NCBI GenBank assembly: GCA_030533085.1
Contig: JAUNJZ010000019.1
Location: forward strand, 1 to 49,203
Direction: 5' to 3'
DNA: 49,203 nucleotides
From: Synergistaceae bacterium
GTDB lineage: Bacteria > Synergistota > Synergistia > Synergistales > Synergistaceae
In this document: positions 6,820 through 19,044 of the stretch, piece after piece
How positions within the stretch are numbered: the first letter of the stretch is position 1
Layout of the letters: every line of letters begins with the position of its first letter
Notes under the pieces: generated by a model
Seen by the model: the letters and a program-made list of their open reading frames with translations, nothing else
What the model was told of the DNA's origin: nothing
Databases searched by the model: none
Position numbers and translations under genes: made by a program

Positions 6820-8058
6820 ATGTTCAACACTATAGAAGAGGCAATAGCGGATATCAGGGACGGAAAGATGATAGTCGTCGTGGACGACGAAAACCGCGAG
6901 AACGAGGGAGACCTTGTCATGGCCGCGGATCATTGCCGAACGGAAGACCTCAATTTCATGATTACAAAGGCGCGCGGCCTTGTCTGCGTACCGCTCTCAT
7001 GCCAGCAGGCCCAGCATCTCGGCCTTACTCCGATGGTGGAGCACAATACCGACGCGCACGGCACTGCCTTCACGGTCAGCGTTGACCATCTCAGAGGGAC
7101 GACGACCGGCATATCGGCCGCCGAACGCGCCTTCACCGCGCGCGCCCTCGCCGACCCGCTGTCGGTTGACGGCGATTTCAGGAGGCCCGGCCACATATTC
7201 CCGCTTATCGCCCGTCCCGGCGGCGTCTTACAGCGCGCCGGACACACAGAGGCGGCGGTGGATCTGGCACGTCTCGCCGGACTTAATCCCGCCGGTACCA
7301 TCTGTGAGATAATGAACGAGGACGGAAGCATGGCGCGTCTGCCGCAGCTACTTGAATTTGCCGACAGAGAGGGGCTGAAAATCGTCTCCGTCGAAGAGCT
7401 TATCCGCTACCGCGTGATGCGTGAGAAGTTCGTCAAAAAAGAGGTCAGCGTCCACATGCCGACGCAGTGGGGCGATTTTGTATGCCACGCCTACACGAGC
7501 CCCTACGGCGACAACCCCGGCGCTCTTCACATCGCGCTCGTCAAGGGCGATATCTCCGGCGACGAGGCTGTGCTGACGCGCGTACATTCAGAGTGCTTCA
7601 CAGGAGACCTTCTCGGCTCGCTGCGCTGCGACTGCGGCCAGCAGCTTCACACGGCCATGTCGATGATAGAAAAGGAAGGGCGCGGAGTGCTGCTCTATCT
7701 GCGTCAGGAAGGGCGCGGCATCGGCCTGCTTGCCAAGCTCAAAGCCTACGGCCTTCAGGACAAGGGAATGGACACGGTCGAGGCGAATGTCGCCCTCGGT
7801 TACGCCCCGGACCAGCGCGACTACGGCATCGGCGCGCAGATACTGGCGGATCTCGGCCTCAGCAAGCTGCGCCTGATGACGAACAACCCGGTCAAAATAA
7901 CCGGACTCTCCGGCTACGGCATCGAGATAACGGAGCGCGTGCCGATTGAAATAGCTCCTAATCCCTACAATGAAAAGTATATGAACACCAAGCTCTGCAA
8001 GATGGGACACATGCTCCACGACAAATCATACTGCAAAGAGTGCGGCCAGAGCTGCTGA
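6820..8058 (+). CDS. ribBA: Bifunctional DHBP synthase / GTP cyclohydrolase II
   Basis: RibBA makes both riboflavin precursors: dihydroxybutanone phosphate from ribulose 5-phosphate (N-terminal half) and the pyrimidine from GTP (C-terminal half). The RibB part shows [10 protein letters not shown] and the HTEA segment near residue 143. The RibA part shows the zinc site [15 protein letters not shown] and RQEGRGIGL. The 412-residue length is normal. An oddity is the C-terminus: after the family-typical MGHMLH it continues with a Cys-rich tail ([10 protein letters not shown]) that looks like half of a zinc ribbon. Confidence 0.96.
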   Translation: MFNTIEEAIADIRDGKMIVVVDDENRENEGDLVMAADHCRTEDLNFMITKARGLVCVPLSCQQAQHLGLTPMVEHNTDAHGTAFTVSVDHLRGTTTGISAAERAFTARALADPLSVDGDFRRPGHIFPLIARPGGVLQRAGHTEAAVDLARLAGLNPAGTICEIMNEDGSMARLPQLLEFADREGLKIVSVEELIRYRVMREKFVKKEVSVHMPTQWGDFVCHAYTSPYGDNPGALHIALVKGDISGDEAVLTRVHSECFTGDLLGSLRCDCGQQLHTAMSMIEKEGRGVLLYLRQEGRGIGLLAKLKAYGLQDKGMDTVEANVALGYAPDQRDYGIGAQILADLGLSKLRLMTNNPVKITGLSGYGIEITERVPIEIAPNPYNEKYMNTKLCKMGHMLHDKSYCKECGQSC

Positions 8059-8095
8059 CGGATTTTTATAAAAATTACAGGAGGAGGAATTTTTT

Positions 8096-9852
<1,757 letters not shown>

Positions 9853-9882
9853 GAAAAAAATACAAAAATTAATTGTAAGGAC

Positions 9883-9915
9883 GCCGCAGAATTTATCTTG
9901 CGGCTTCCTCTTTTT
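9883..9915 (+). terminator. Terminator of the uvrC-rib-serS operon
   Basis: GCCGCA (9883-9888) and TGCGGC (9899-9904) form a hairpin followed by the T-rich stretch TTCCTCTTTTT (9905-9915). Confidence 0.65.
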
Positions 9916-9974
9916 GTGGTAGGATATAAGGATATAGCGCGGCTTTATTACAGACGATGGAGGCTTGGCCTTAT

Positions 9975-11726
9975 ATGTTCAGCAGCTCTTATATGACGAC
10001 GGCGGTAATGATCGCAATGGTTGCGGCGATTTGCGTCCTGATACAGAAATTTTTTAAAAAATACCTTGAGAGCGACCAGTATTATTATCTGAAGGACATA
10101 ACTCTGATCGGCGCGTGGGCGCTCTGCGGCATCTGGATGCCGGACGGCCCGCTCCGCATTACTGTGGCCGCCGGAGTGGCCGCCGCCTGCATCGGTTTTT
10201 GCCAAAAGGCGACGAAGGGACGTTATCTGCGTTTTTCCTACTTTCTTGTCGGCCTCGTATTCTCGCTCTTCGGCCCCCGTATAGCCTTTATAGAATTTTC
10301 CGGCGGAGAATACTATTACCTCTCCTATTTTGCCTCTGTAGTCATAAGTACGCTCTGGGTCGGTCTTTTCCCCATATTCTTTCAGGAGATAGACGAAATA
10401 CCGGGACTATGCGGCCTCCTGCTGACGGTAAGCTGGACGATGATATCAGTTGTGATACTCTCCTCCTCGCAAAGCCTGCGCGACGCCTCGCAGATATGCA
10501 TCATCGGGCTGGTCTTTCTGCTCGTATTCTGGAGCAGGCACATTTACGCCTACCGCCGCCTCACGGAGCCGCTGACCGCGCTGTGGGGAACGCTCTTCGC
10601 CGGACTTTCGATCCTCGGCGTCAGCAAGGGGATAACCTTCTACACGCTGGCGCTGCTGCCGCTGGGCTTCTTCGCGCTGCCGCTGACCGAGACCTCCATG
10701 GGGATCATCAGCGCCGCGCTCTCTCCAAAGCCGACAGGCAACCTGATACTCTACAGGAAGCTGATAACGCGCGGCTTCACGCATCCGATAGCGATATATC
10801 TGGTCGTCACCGTCTGCGCCATAACAGGCTGCCTGGTCTCCGCCATCCAGATAGGAATGCCGGATTTCCTATATCTCATAGCCGCCGTCGCGGGGGTTTT
10901 CGCTCTTATATGGACGATATACACATTCAAATACAAAAGACCTAAGATGAACGAAGCCTGCCGCAATCCGCGCCTCTGGGGCGTAACTGTAGACAACATA
11001 TCCCTCAATTACGCTCTTATAAAGGTGCAGCACTGGATAGAGAACGAGCGCCTTCCGCATATCATCGTCACGCCGGACGCGCTCGCGGCGCTGCGCAGCC
11101 GCACGGACGGCGACTACAGCCGCATAGTCAAGAACGCCGGTCTTGTGCTTCCCGACGGCGCAGGGCTTATCGGCGCGCTGAAGCTTATCGGAACTCCAAT
11201 ACAGGAGCGGATACCGGGGGTGGAATTTACCGAGCATCTCTGCAAAAGGGCTGCCTGCGAGGGCTGGCGCGTCTGGATGCTGGGCGGAGCGCCAGGCGTT
11301 GCGGAGGCCGCCGCGGCGAAGCTGGCGGAAAAATTTCCGGGACTCGTAATCGCTGGCGTCTGCGACGGATACTTTAAAGAGGAAGAGACGGAAAATGTCT
11401 GTTCCGCGATAAGGGCGGCGAAAACGGATATACTTTTTGCCGGACTCGGCGTTCCCAAACAGGAATACTGGCTTGATAAACATCTTGAATCCTGCGGCGC
11501 GGTCGTCGGCATGGGGATAGGAGGCAGCATGGATGTGATATCCGGCCGGCTCACTCGCGCCCCCAAGGGCTGGCAGCGCTGCGGCATGGAATGGCTCTAC
11601 CGCGTGATACAGGAGCCGTGGCGCTGGAAGCGTCTGAAAAAGCTTCCGCTCTTCGTATGGTATCTGCTTCTGACATATCTGCATATCGACAGCTATAAAA
11701 ATGACGATATAAGCGTTGAAAAGTGA
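9975..11726 (+). CDS. WecA-like membrane domain fused to a WecG/TagA/CpsF (GT26) glycosyltransferase
   Basis: The first ~330 residues are about ten hydrophobic segments. Their pattern (EIDEIPGLCG, then a long LSILGVSKGITFYTLALLPLG block) follows the WecA/MraY polyprenyl-phosphate sugar transferase fold. The usual GDSGS catalytic motif is replaced by EPLTALWG, and no DD motif is visible. The C-terminal ~240 residues are a GT26 domain with the HIIVTPDAL Thr and LPDGAGLIGA Asp expected in its active site. GT26 enzymes add ManNAc-type sugars to lipid-linked GlcNAc. I infer a role in a cell-surface glycan, with the membrane part acting as anchor or partner. The ATG at 9975 is preferred because GGAGG precedes it by 11 nt; the in-frame ATG at 9957 lacks a ribosome site. 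Confidence 0.85.
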   Translation: MFSSSYMTTAVMIAMVAAICVLIQKFFKKYLESDQYYYLKDITLIGAWALCGIWMPDGPLRITVAAGVAAACIGFCQKATKGRYLRFSYFLVGLVFSLFGPRIAFIEFSGGEYYYLSYFASVVISTLWVGLFPIFFQEIDEIPGLCGLLLTVSWTMISVVILSSSQSLRDASQICIIGLVFLLVFWSRHIYAYRRLTEPLTALWGTLFAGLSILGVSKGITFYTLALLPLGFFALPLTETSMGIISAALSPKPTGNLILYRKLITRGFTHPIAIYLVVTVCAITGCLVSAIQIGMPDFLYLIAAVAGVFALIWTIYTFKYKRPKMNEACRNPRLWGVTVDNISLNYALIKVQHWIENERLPHIIVTPDALAALRSRTDGDYSRIVKNAGLVLPDGAGLIGALKLIGTPIQERIPGVEFTEHLCKRAACEGWRVWMLGGAPGVAEAAAAKLAEKFPGLVIAGVCDGYFKEEETENVCSAIRAAKTDILFAGLGVPKQEYWLDKHLESCGAVVGMGIGGSMDVISGRLTRAPKGWQRCGMEWLYRVIQEPWRWKRLKKLPLFVWYLLLTYLHIDSYKNDDISVEK

Positions 11727-11812
11727 TAATAATATAAGTTAAGTAATTATCTTAATGCGCTTAGCGATGATTTATGATATTTTTCTTACATATATGAAAG
11801 GGTGATCTATCA

Positions 11813-12124
11813 ATGAAGATGGACAAAATAATCAAACAGGCTCAAAGGATGCAGGCGCAGATGGCGCTGGCGCAGGAAGAGCTGGAAAACGCCGTTCTGG
11901 AAGGCGCGGCCGGCGGCGGCGCTGTGAAGGCGACGGCCAGCGGCCACGGCAATATACTTTCTATATCGATAGATAAAGAGGTCGTCAATCCGGACGATGT
12001 CGAGATGCTGGAAGATCTGGTTCTTGGAGCGGTGAAAGAGGCTCTCACCAAAGCGAAGGCTCTCTCCGATGAGAAGATGAACAGCGTCACCGGCGGCATG
12101 GGCGGCCTTTCCGGCCTGATGTAA
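11813..12124 (+). CDS. YbaB/EbfC family nucleoid-associated protein
   Basis: A 103-residue member of the YbaB/EbfC family, small dimeric DNA-binding proteins. It shows the family pattern: an N-terminal amphipathic helix rich in Q, A and M (KQAQRMQAQMALAQEEL), a central strand block (VKATASGHGNILSISIDKEVV), and a C-terminal helix ending in a G/M-rich tail (VTGGMGGLSGLM). A GAAAGGGTGAT ribosome region precedes the ATG. It is followed 12 nt later by recR, the common ybaB-recR arrangement. The 86-bp gap upstream is AT-rich; I see no confident promoter in it. Confidence 0.93.
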   Translation: MKMDKIIKQAQRMQAQMALAQEELENAVLEGAAGGGAVKATASGHGNILSISIDKEVVNPDDVEMLEDLVLGAVKEALTKAKALSDEKMNSVTGGMGGLSGLM

Positions 12125-12136
12125 AGCTTTCTGAAA

Positions 12137-12736
12137 TTGGCACTTCCAGGTCCCGTTTACAATCTGATAAAGCAGTGGAGCAAACTGCCGGGAGTAGGAG
12201 AGAAAAGCGCCCGGCGGATGGTCTTTCACCTTTTGCGTCAGGAGCCAGATAAAATACGCGATTTCGGCGAGGCTGTCATAGCGCTCACAAAGAATATCCG
12301 CCATTGCAGCGAATGCGGAGCGATAACAGACGTCGACCCCTGCTCCGTATGCACTGACCCGCTGCGCAACAGGAAGCTGCTCTGCGTGGTGGAGAACGAA
12401 GAAGACTGCGTCGCGATGGAGCAGGCAGGGATATTCAACGGCCTCTATCACGTTCTCGGGGGACGTCTATCTCCTCTTGACGACGAAGACATACCGGAGG
12501 AGAGCATAGAACGGCTGCGCGAGCGCGCGGCGGCCGGCGGCATAGAGGAGATAATCCTCGCCACTGCCCCGCGTATAGAGGGAGACCTCACGGCCTACGC
12601 CATACAGGAGGCGCTATCCGGGCTTCCGGTAAAGGTTTCGCGCCTCTCCTACGGCCTTCCGGTAGGAGGCAGTATCGGCTTCGCCGACCGCGTGACGCTG
12701 CACATGGCGATGGAGGCCAGAAAGGAGATGAGCTGA
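12137..12736 (+). CDS. recR: Recombination mediator RecR
   Basis: RecR works with RecO (and RecF) to load RecA on gapped DNA. The 199-residue protein has the helix-hairpin-helix LPGVGEKSARRM at 17-28, a four-Cys zinc finger (Cys57, 60, 69 and 72), and a Toprim domain (VVENEEDC to DDEDIPEE). The start is a TTG with only a weak ribosome site, and the 12-nt gap after ybaB suggests coupled translation. Length and motifs are fully typical. Confidence 0.96.
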   Translation: MALPGPVYNLIKQWSKLPGVGEKSARRMVFHLLRQEPDKIRDFGEAVIALTKNIRHCSECGAITDVDPCSVCTDPLRNRKLLCVVENEEDCVAMEQAGIFNGLYHVLGGRLSPLDDEDIPEESIERLRERAAAGGIEEIILATAPRIEGDLTAYAIQEALSGLPVKVSRLSYGLPVGGSIGFADRVTLHMAMEARKEMS

Positions 12737-12798
12737 CATAAATAATAATAAACGAAATCTGCTGCTGAAATAAAAAACTTTGAAAGGAGGAAAAAGAA

Positions 12799-13947
12799 AT
12801 GCGTCATGACATGGAACTATCAAAAGTGATGAAAAGACTGGTAATAGCGGTCATGGTATTTATCTGCGGCGCCGCCGGATATCAGTTTTCGCTGCTTATG
12901 CTGGCTGAAAACTGGTGGCCCTCGATAACCGCGGCACACCCTATAGGAGCCAGCGTTTTTATCGTACTTTTGTCATCAGCTCTCGGCTTTATTCTTGCAC
13001 CTCTGTTTTGGTGGGCGATAATTAAATTCGGACAGTTTTTCGAATCCAGAATGCAGAATGTGAGCGTGCCGGATCTGATAGTAAGTATGGTAGGGCTGAT
13101 CCTTGGCCTTCTTCTGGCGAACCTGATAGCGATCCCGCTCGCCAAAATACCGGGAGGGCTGGGCGTATATATCGCAGTGCTTCTCAACGTCGCGCTCGGC
13201 TACTGGGGGCTGCGCTTCTTCGCGAAGCGCGGGGACGACTTCTGGAACATGCTGACCAACATGGACTTAAAGGGAAAGCTGACACGCTCCAAAAAGAAGG
13301 GGGAAAGCGCGCAGCTTGACGAATTGCAGGCCGCGGGAGGAGTGATCTCCTACCCTAAGATCCTCGACACGAGCGCGATAATCGACGGCCGCATCCTCGA
13401 CGTGGCCAGCACCGGCTTCCTTGAGGGGACGATAGTGCTGCCGCGCTTCATACTCGCGGAGCTTCAGGGGGTGGCGGACTCTACGGACTCCCTTCGCCGC
13501 ACGCGCGGCCGCCGCGGACTTACGGTCGTCTCCGACCTGCAAAAAATCAAGGGGCTTACCATAGAGATACCGGAGGTAACGCTGCGCGAGCTGGGACGCG
13601 ACAAGGTTGACGAGGCGCTCGTCGTGCTGGCGCGCAGACTCAACGGAAAGGTCATCACCACGGACTACAACCTCAATCAGGTAGCTCAGATAGAGGGCGT
13701 CGAGGTGCTCAACGTCAATGACCTCGCGAATTCTCTGAAGCCGATGTTGCTGCCCGGCGAAAAGGTCGAGATAGACATCATCCGGCTGGGAAAGGAAAAT
13801 CATCAGGGCATAGGCTACCTTGACGACGGAACTATGCTCGTCGTCGAAGACGGACACCGTCATGTCGGAGAGAGGGTAAAGGTAACGGTCACATCTATGC
13901 TTCAGACCTCGGCCGGCAGAATGGTATTCGGCCGCATACATCTCTAA
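12799..13947 (+). CDS. Membrane-anchored PIN-TRAM domain protein (YacL-like)
   Basis: The 382-residue protein has about four N-terminal transmembrane helices (residues ~10-140). A PIN-type nuclease domain follows with the acidic signature LDTSAIIDGRI, ELQG and the late TTDYNLN segment. A C-terminal TRAM domain (about 320-382; GEKVEIDIIRLGKENHQGIGYLDDG) would bind RNA. This layout matches YacL-like proteins, often encoded beside ispD as here. PIN domains are metal-dependent RNases; the physiological target of this family is not settled. An AAAGGAGG site precedes the ATG. The next gene starts 1 nt after its stop. Confidence 0.9.
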   Translation: MRHDMELSKVMKRLVIAVMVFICGAAGYQFSLLMLAENWWPSITAAHPIGASVFIVLLSSALGFILAPLFWWAIIKFGQFFESRMQNVSVPDLIVSMVGLILGLLLANLIAIPLAKIPGGLGVYIAVLLNVALGYWGLRFFAKRGDDFWNMLTNMDLKGKLTRSKKKGESAQLDELQAAGGVISYPKILDTSAIIDGRILDVASTGFLEGTIVLPRFILAELQGVADSTDSLRRTRGRRGLTVVSDLQKIKGLTIEIPEVTLRELGRDKVDEALVVLARRLNGKVITTDYNLNQVAQIEGVEVLNVNDLANSLKPMLLPGEKVEIDIIRLGKENHQGIGYLDDGTMLVVEDGHRHVGERVKVTVTSMLQTSAGRMVFGRIHL

Positions 13948-13948
13948 G

Positions 13949-15127
13949 ATGAAGCAGTCCGCTCCGCGCTGGTCGTTTCTCATAGCGGCGGGAGGCTCAG
14001 GCAGCCGTCTCGGGGGCGTTCCAAAGCAATTCCGCCGCCTTGGAGGCAGGGCCGTATGGCGCTGGTCGTTCGATCTTGCCGACAGCCTCAGAGATAAAGG
14101 AAAGATTGCGGACATCGTGCTGGTCGTTCCGTCCGGAATGGAAGAAGAGATCGCGGCGGAGGCTGAGGGAAAGGAGCTCATTGTCGTTCCCGGAGGGCTT
14201 ACGCGCGCGGGGTCTGTCATCAACGGACTGAAAAAATGCAGCGGGTCGCACGTGCTTGTGCACGATGGGGCCCGCCCTTTTATAAGCGAAGATCTGTGCC
14301 TGCGTCTGATGGAGGCCGCGGAACGGGAAAAGGTCGGCGCGATACCGCTGCTTCCCTCCGCCGACTCGCTCAAAAGAATCACCGGGGCGAAGATGGAATG
14401 CGCTGACCGCTCCATATACTTCCGCACGCAGACGCCGCAGGCTTTCCGCAAAGACGAGCTGGCCGCGGCCCTCGCGGAAAAGGGAGAGGGCGGAACAGAC
14501 GAAGCCTCCGTCTGGCTCGCCGCCGGCCGCCCAATCGTTTCAGTGGAGGGCGAAGAAAAGAATTTCAAGATAACGACTCAATTCGACTGGGAGATGGCCT
14601 GCGCATTGACTGGAAAAGATATTGAAAAAAGAACCGGACACGGCTATGATATCCATCAGCTTGCCGAAGGGCGTCCGCTGATAATTGCCGGCGTCGAAGT
14701 CGCGGGAGAGGGCTTCGGACTGCTTGGCCATTCAGACGCGGATCTTGTGACCCATACAGTGATGGACGCGCTGCTCGGAGCGGCGGGAGAGCCGGACATC
14801 GGCACGCTCTTCCCCGCCTCAGATGAAAAGTGGCGCGGGGCGAACAGCGTCGCTCTGCTCCATTCTGTGCTGGAAATGCTCGCCTCAAAGGGCTGGCGCG
14901 TGGAATGGGTAGACGTTACGCTCAACGCGCAGAGGCCGAGGCTTGGGCATCTTGTGCCGCTCTTCATCGAGAATATGAACAGAGAGCTTGGGGCGAAAGG
15001 AAAAAAACTCTTCAACATGAAGGTAAAATCGGCAGAACAGTGCGGAAGTGCCGGACGCGGAGAATGCATGATATGTCACGGAGTGGCGACGATATCCCGC
15101 TTCACCGCGCAGGGCGGCCGCTGCTGA
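13949..15127 (+). CDS. ispDF: Bifunctional IspD-IspF isoprenoid enzyme
   Basis: This fusion carries two non-adjacent steps of the MEP isoprenoid pathway. The N-terminal ~225 residues are IspD (MEP cytidylyltransferase), with the nucleotide loop AAGGSGSRLGGVPKQF and VHDGARPF. The C-terminal ~165 residues are IspF (2-C-methyl-D-erythritol 2,4-cyclodiphosphate synthase), with the metal site GYDIH, the GHSDADLVTH loop, and a QCGSAGR/ECMICHGVATI end. Linker and reading frame are continuous. IspDF fusions are known from alpha- and epsilonproteobacteria and some other groups. The final IspF loop contains extra Cys residues. Confidence 0.95.
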   Translation: MKQSAPRWSFLIAAGGSGSRLGGVPKQFRRLGGRAVWRWSFDLADSLRDKGKIADIVLVVPSGMEEEIAAEAEGKELIVVPGGLTRAGSVINGLKKCSGSHVLVHDGARPFISEDLCLRLMEAAEREKVGAIPLLPSADSLKRITGAKMECADRSIYFRTQTPQAFRKDELAAALAEKGEGGTDEASVWLAAGRPIVSVEGEEKNFKITTQFDWEMACALTGKDIEKRTGHGYDIHQLAEGRPLIIAGVEVAGEGFGLLGHSDADLVTHTVMDALLGAAGEPDIGTLFPASDEKWRGANSVALLHSVLEMLASKGWRVEWVDVTLNAQRPRLGHLVPLFIENMNRELGAKGKKLFNMKVKSAEQCGSAGRGECMICHGVATISRFTAQGGRC

Positions 15128-15146
15128 AATTTTATAAATATAATAA

Positions 15147-16646
<1,500 letters not shown>

Positions 16647-16660
16647 ATTTTCATACGCTT

Positions 16661-16690
16661 CGTAAGGCCGTCCGCGCGGGCGGCCTTACG
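16661..16690. terminator. Hairpin after guaB
   Basis: CGTAAGGCCG (16661-16670) and CGGCCTTACG (16681-16690) form a perfect 10-bp stem. No long T-tract follows, so it may be a weak terminator or an mRNA-stabilising hairpin. Confidence 0.5.
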
Positions 16691-16722
16691 AATATATCTC
16701 AGCGACAGGAGGCCTCCGCTGC

Positions 16723-17523
16723 ATGTCGATAATAAAAATAGCCACATTTAACGTGAACTCAGTGAAAAGCCGGCTGCCGATACTTGACCTCTGGCTCTCC
16801 GGCGAAAACGCGCCGGATATACTCTGCTTACAGGAGACGAAATGCCGCGACGAAGAGTTTCCCGCAGCCTTTTTTGAAGAAAAGGGCTATATCTGCGCAT
16901 TTCGCGGAATGAAAAGCTACAACGGCGTGGCCATGATATCCCGCCGCAAAGCCGACGAAATAAGCTTCGGCCTCTGCGACGACGGGGAAGAGGGGCGCGA
17001 GGAGTCGGAGGGGGCGCGTGTCCTCATGGCCCGCCTCGGTTCGCTGACGCTGCTCAACACATATATCCCGCAGGGGAAAGAGATAAACCATCCAGACTAC
17101 TCATACAAGCTGCGCTTCTTCAGCCGGCTGCGCGCGCTGCTTGAGAAAAAAGTCTCCCCGGAGGATGAACTGCTTTGGGTAGGAGATCTCAATGTCGCCC
17201 CAACGGATATCGACGTTACCAATCCTAAAAACAAAAAAGAACATGTCTGCTTTCACGAGGATGTGAAAGCGGCGCTCGCCGGAGTGATGGAATGGGGACT
17301 GATCGATATTTTCCGCGAACAGCGCCCCGGCGAGGGGGAATTCACCTTCTGGGACTACCGTATAAAAAACGCGCTGGAGCGGAACATCGGCTGGCGCATA
17401 GACCATATACTCGGCACACGTAGCGCCGCAAGCCGCTGCCGCGCCGTGCGCGTGGAGCGCGAGCTGAGGGCGATGGAACGCCCCTCGGACCACACGGCTG
17501 TGGTCGTGGATTACGAATTGTAA
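16723..17523 (+). CDS. xthA: Exodeoxyribonuclease III
   Basis: XthA is an AP endonuclease and 3'-5' exonuclease of base-excision repair. The 266-residue protein carries the exonuclease-endonuclease-phosphatase fold: TFNVNS at the N-terminus, metal ligand Glu38 in LCLQETK, GDLNVAPTDIDV, WRIDHILG and the catalytic SDHTAVV His near the C-terminus. A GGAGG site lies about 11 nt before the ATG. Confidence 0.95.
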   Translation: MSIIKIATFNVNSVKSRLPILDLWLSGENAPDILCLQETKCRDEEFPAAFFEEKGYICAFRGMKSYNGVAMISRRKADEISFGLCDDGEEGREESEGARVLMARLGSLTLLNTYIPQGKEINHPDYSYKLRFFSRLRALLEKKVSPEDELLWVGDLNVAPTDIDVTNPKNKKEHVCFHEDVKAALAGVMEWGLIDIFREQRPGEGEFTFWDYRIKNALERNIGWRIDHILGTRSAASRCRAVRVERELRAMERPSDHTAVVVDYEL

Positions 17524-17558
17524 CGCGCGGTCGATAGCGCCGCCGCGGAAGCACACAG

Positions 17559-17587
17559 CAGGCAGGGGAATCTCCCCTGCCTGTTTT
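17559..17587. terminator. Terminator between convergent xthA and the ureohydrolase gene
   Basis: CAGGCAGGGG (17559-17568) and CCCCTGCCTG (17574-17583) make a perfect 10-bp stem with a 5-nt loop, followed by TTTT on the plus strand. Confidence 0.75.
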
Positions 17588-17636
17588 CATAAGGAGCCGC
17601 CGCCCGCTCTTCGCGGCGAGCGAAGCTCAGTCGCTG

Positions 17637-18608
17637 TTATCTTTCGCAGAGTCCGCGGAAGAAGGAAAAGAGGGCTGAGGCGGCCAGCGCGGCGGTGCGG
17701 TGGTCTTCGTCCAGTATCGGCGAGACTTCCATGACGTCAAGATATTTGACCTTGACGCTGCGCCCCGCGAGGTAGGCTATTTTGTCCAGCTCCGGCGCTT
17801 TGAGACCGCTGGGATTGCTTGCGGAGGCTCCCGGCGCCTCCGTGCTGCGCACCGCGTCAATGTCGAGAGATACGGCTACTGCGCGCCCGTTTTTTCCGGC
17901 GGCGTTGAGCGCCTGAAGGAAAAATTCCATCACACGCTCCGAGACCTCGCGCAGCGTAATCACATGCCCGCCCTGTTCGAGTACCCAGTTGTAATAATAG
18001 GGTGAATTGTACTGCTCCTGAATGCCAAATTCTACAAAGGCTCCGCCGGAAAGCGCCCCGTTTGGAAGCTGCGTCAGCGCGCGGTAGAATGAGGTGCCGC
18101 TGTTGATGCCGTTTTCGTCGCTGCGCACATCCAGATGCGCGTCAACATTTATCAGCCCCATTCCGCCGCGCCCGATATCCGCCCCTCTCACGAGCCCTTC
18201 CAGACCGGGGTAAGTGAGGTCGTGCCCGCCTCCCAGCACTATGGGCAGAGCGCCGCACGAGACGATTTCCGCGACAGCTTCGCTCTCCGCTTCGTGTACC
18301 TCGGCAAGCGACAGCCCCTTGACCGCGACATTCCCGACGTCGATTATTCTAAGGCGCTGAAAGTCAGCGCTGAAGCCCGGCGTCAGCCTGTAAAGCCGCC
18401 GCCTGATATCATCCGGCCCCTCCGCCGCGCCTGCGCGCCCCTTGTTCGCCGTTATCCCCCTATCCTCGGGAACACCGATTATCGCGACGCTCCCCGGCGT
18501 TATATCATCTATATTTGCGCGCGCGACCAGCTCGCCCAGACGGCGGTCTTTCGGGTCGTTCCTGCTGTAGAAAAGCTCTCTCCCCGCCGTCTCGATCTTA
18601 TACTTCAT
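17637..18608 (-). CDS. Ureohydrolase, probably formimidoylglutamase
   Basis: A 323-residue manganese-dependent ureohydrolase of the arginase/agmatinase/formimidoylglutamase family. The metal ligands are visible: GGGHD (His129, Asp130), NVDAHLD (Asp156, His158, Asp160) and SLDIDAVRS (Asp249, Asp251). The N-terminal IIGVPEDRGITANKGRAGAAEGPDDIRR block resembles formimidoylglutamase (HutG), which releases formamide in histidine breakdown; this sub-family assignment is inferred. No other hut genes are adjacent. The gene stands alone on the minus strand, convergent with xthA. Agmatinase or arginase activity cannot be excluded. Confidence 0.75.
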   Translation of the reverse strand: MKYKIETAGRELFYSRNDPKDRRLGELVARANIDDITPGSVAIIGVPEDRGITANKGRAGAAEGPDDIRRRLYRLTPGFSADFQRLRIIDVGNVAVKGLSLAEVHEAESEAVAEIVSCGALPIVLGGGHDLTYPGLEGLVRGADIGRGGMGLINVDAHLDVRSDENGINSGTSFYRALTQLPNGALSGGAFVEFGIQEQYNSPYYYNWVLEQGGHVITLREVSERVMEFFLQALNAAGKNGRAVAVSLDIDAVRSTEAPGASASNPSGLKAPELDKIAYLAGRSVKVKYLDVMEVSPILDEDHRTAALAASALFSFFRGLCER

Positions 18609-18766
18609 AATAAAAACGCCTCCCCGAAGCGATTTTCCGCCCCGCTAATTTTATATCCCGCCCTTTTAGAGCGCAAGGCGTCATTATAGTATGGATGGCG
18701 CAGCCCCATCGCCGTAAAGGTTATATAATAAAGGCGAAGTACAAAGCGAAAGGAATGGTGACGGAA

Positions 18767-19030
18767 ATGAAGGAATTGAAGCTGTTTATGTTTGAGGGCT
18801 GTCCGCACTGCAAACGCGCGGAGGAGATGATTTCGGAGCTGTTCGCCGAACACCCGGAATATAAAGAGGTGCCCTTTGTGAGGATAGACGAGAAGAAGGA
18901 GCCGGAGCTGGCTGATAAGTATGATTACTATTACGTGCCGACCTTCTTTGCGGGAGACGAGAAGATCGCCGAGGGAGCGCCGACGAAAGAGGGCGTTGAA
19001 AAGGCATTCAGCGCCGCCTATAACGGCTGA
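18767..19030 (+). CDS. Small thioredoxin/glutaredoxin-fold protein
   Basis: An 87-residue thioredoxin-fold protein with a CPHC redox motif (Cys12, Cys15) and a cis-Pro-type YYVPTFF segment. I chose the ATG at 18767 because the protein then begins directly with the first strand (MKELKLFMFEGCPHC). An ATG at 18755 is possible, but its purine-rich site is too close. It ends 14 nt before cysK, so it may supply reductant or protect thiols in cysteine metabolism; this is inferred from context only. Confidence 0.8.
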   Translation: MKELKLFMFEGCPHCKRAEEMISELFAEHPEYKEVPFVRIDEKKEPELADKYDYYYVPTFFAGDEKIAEGAPTKEGVEKAFSAAYNG

Positions 19031-19044
19031 GGAGTGAAAAAACT

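Noticed and set aside
9853-9956. A T-box or other leader control near serS, and likewise before cysS
   Set aside because: serS follows ribH by 2 nt and cysS has a leader of about 36 nt; neither leaves room for a T-box.
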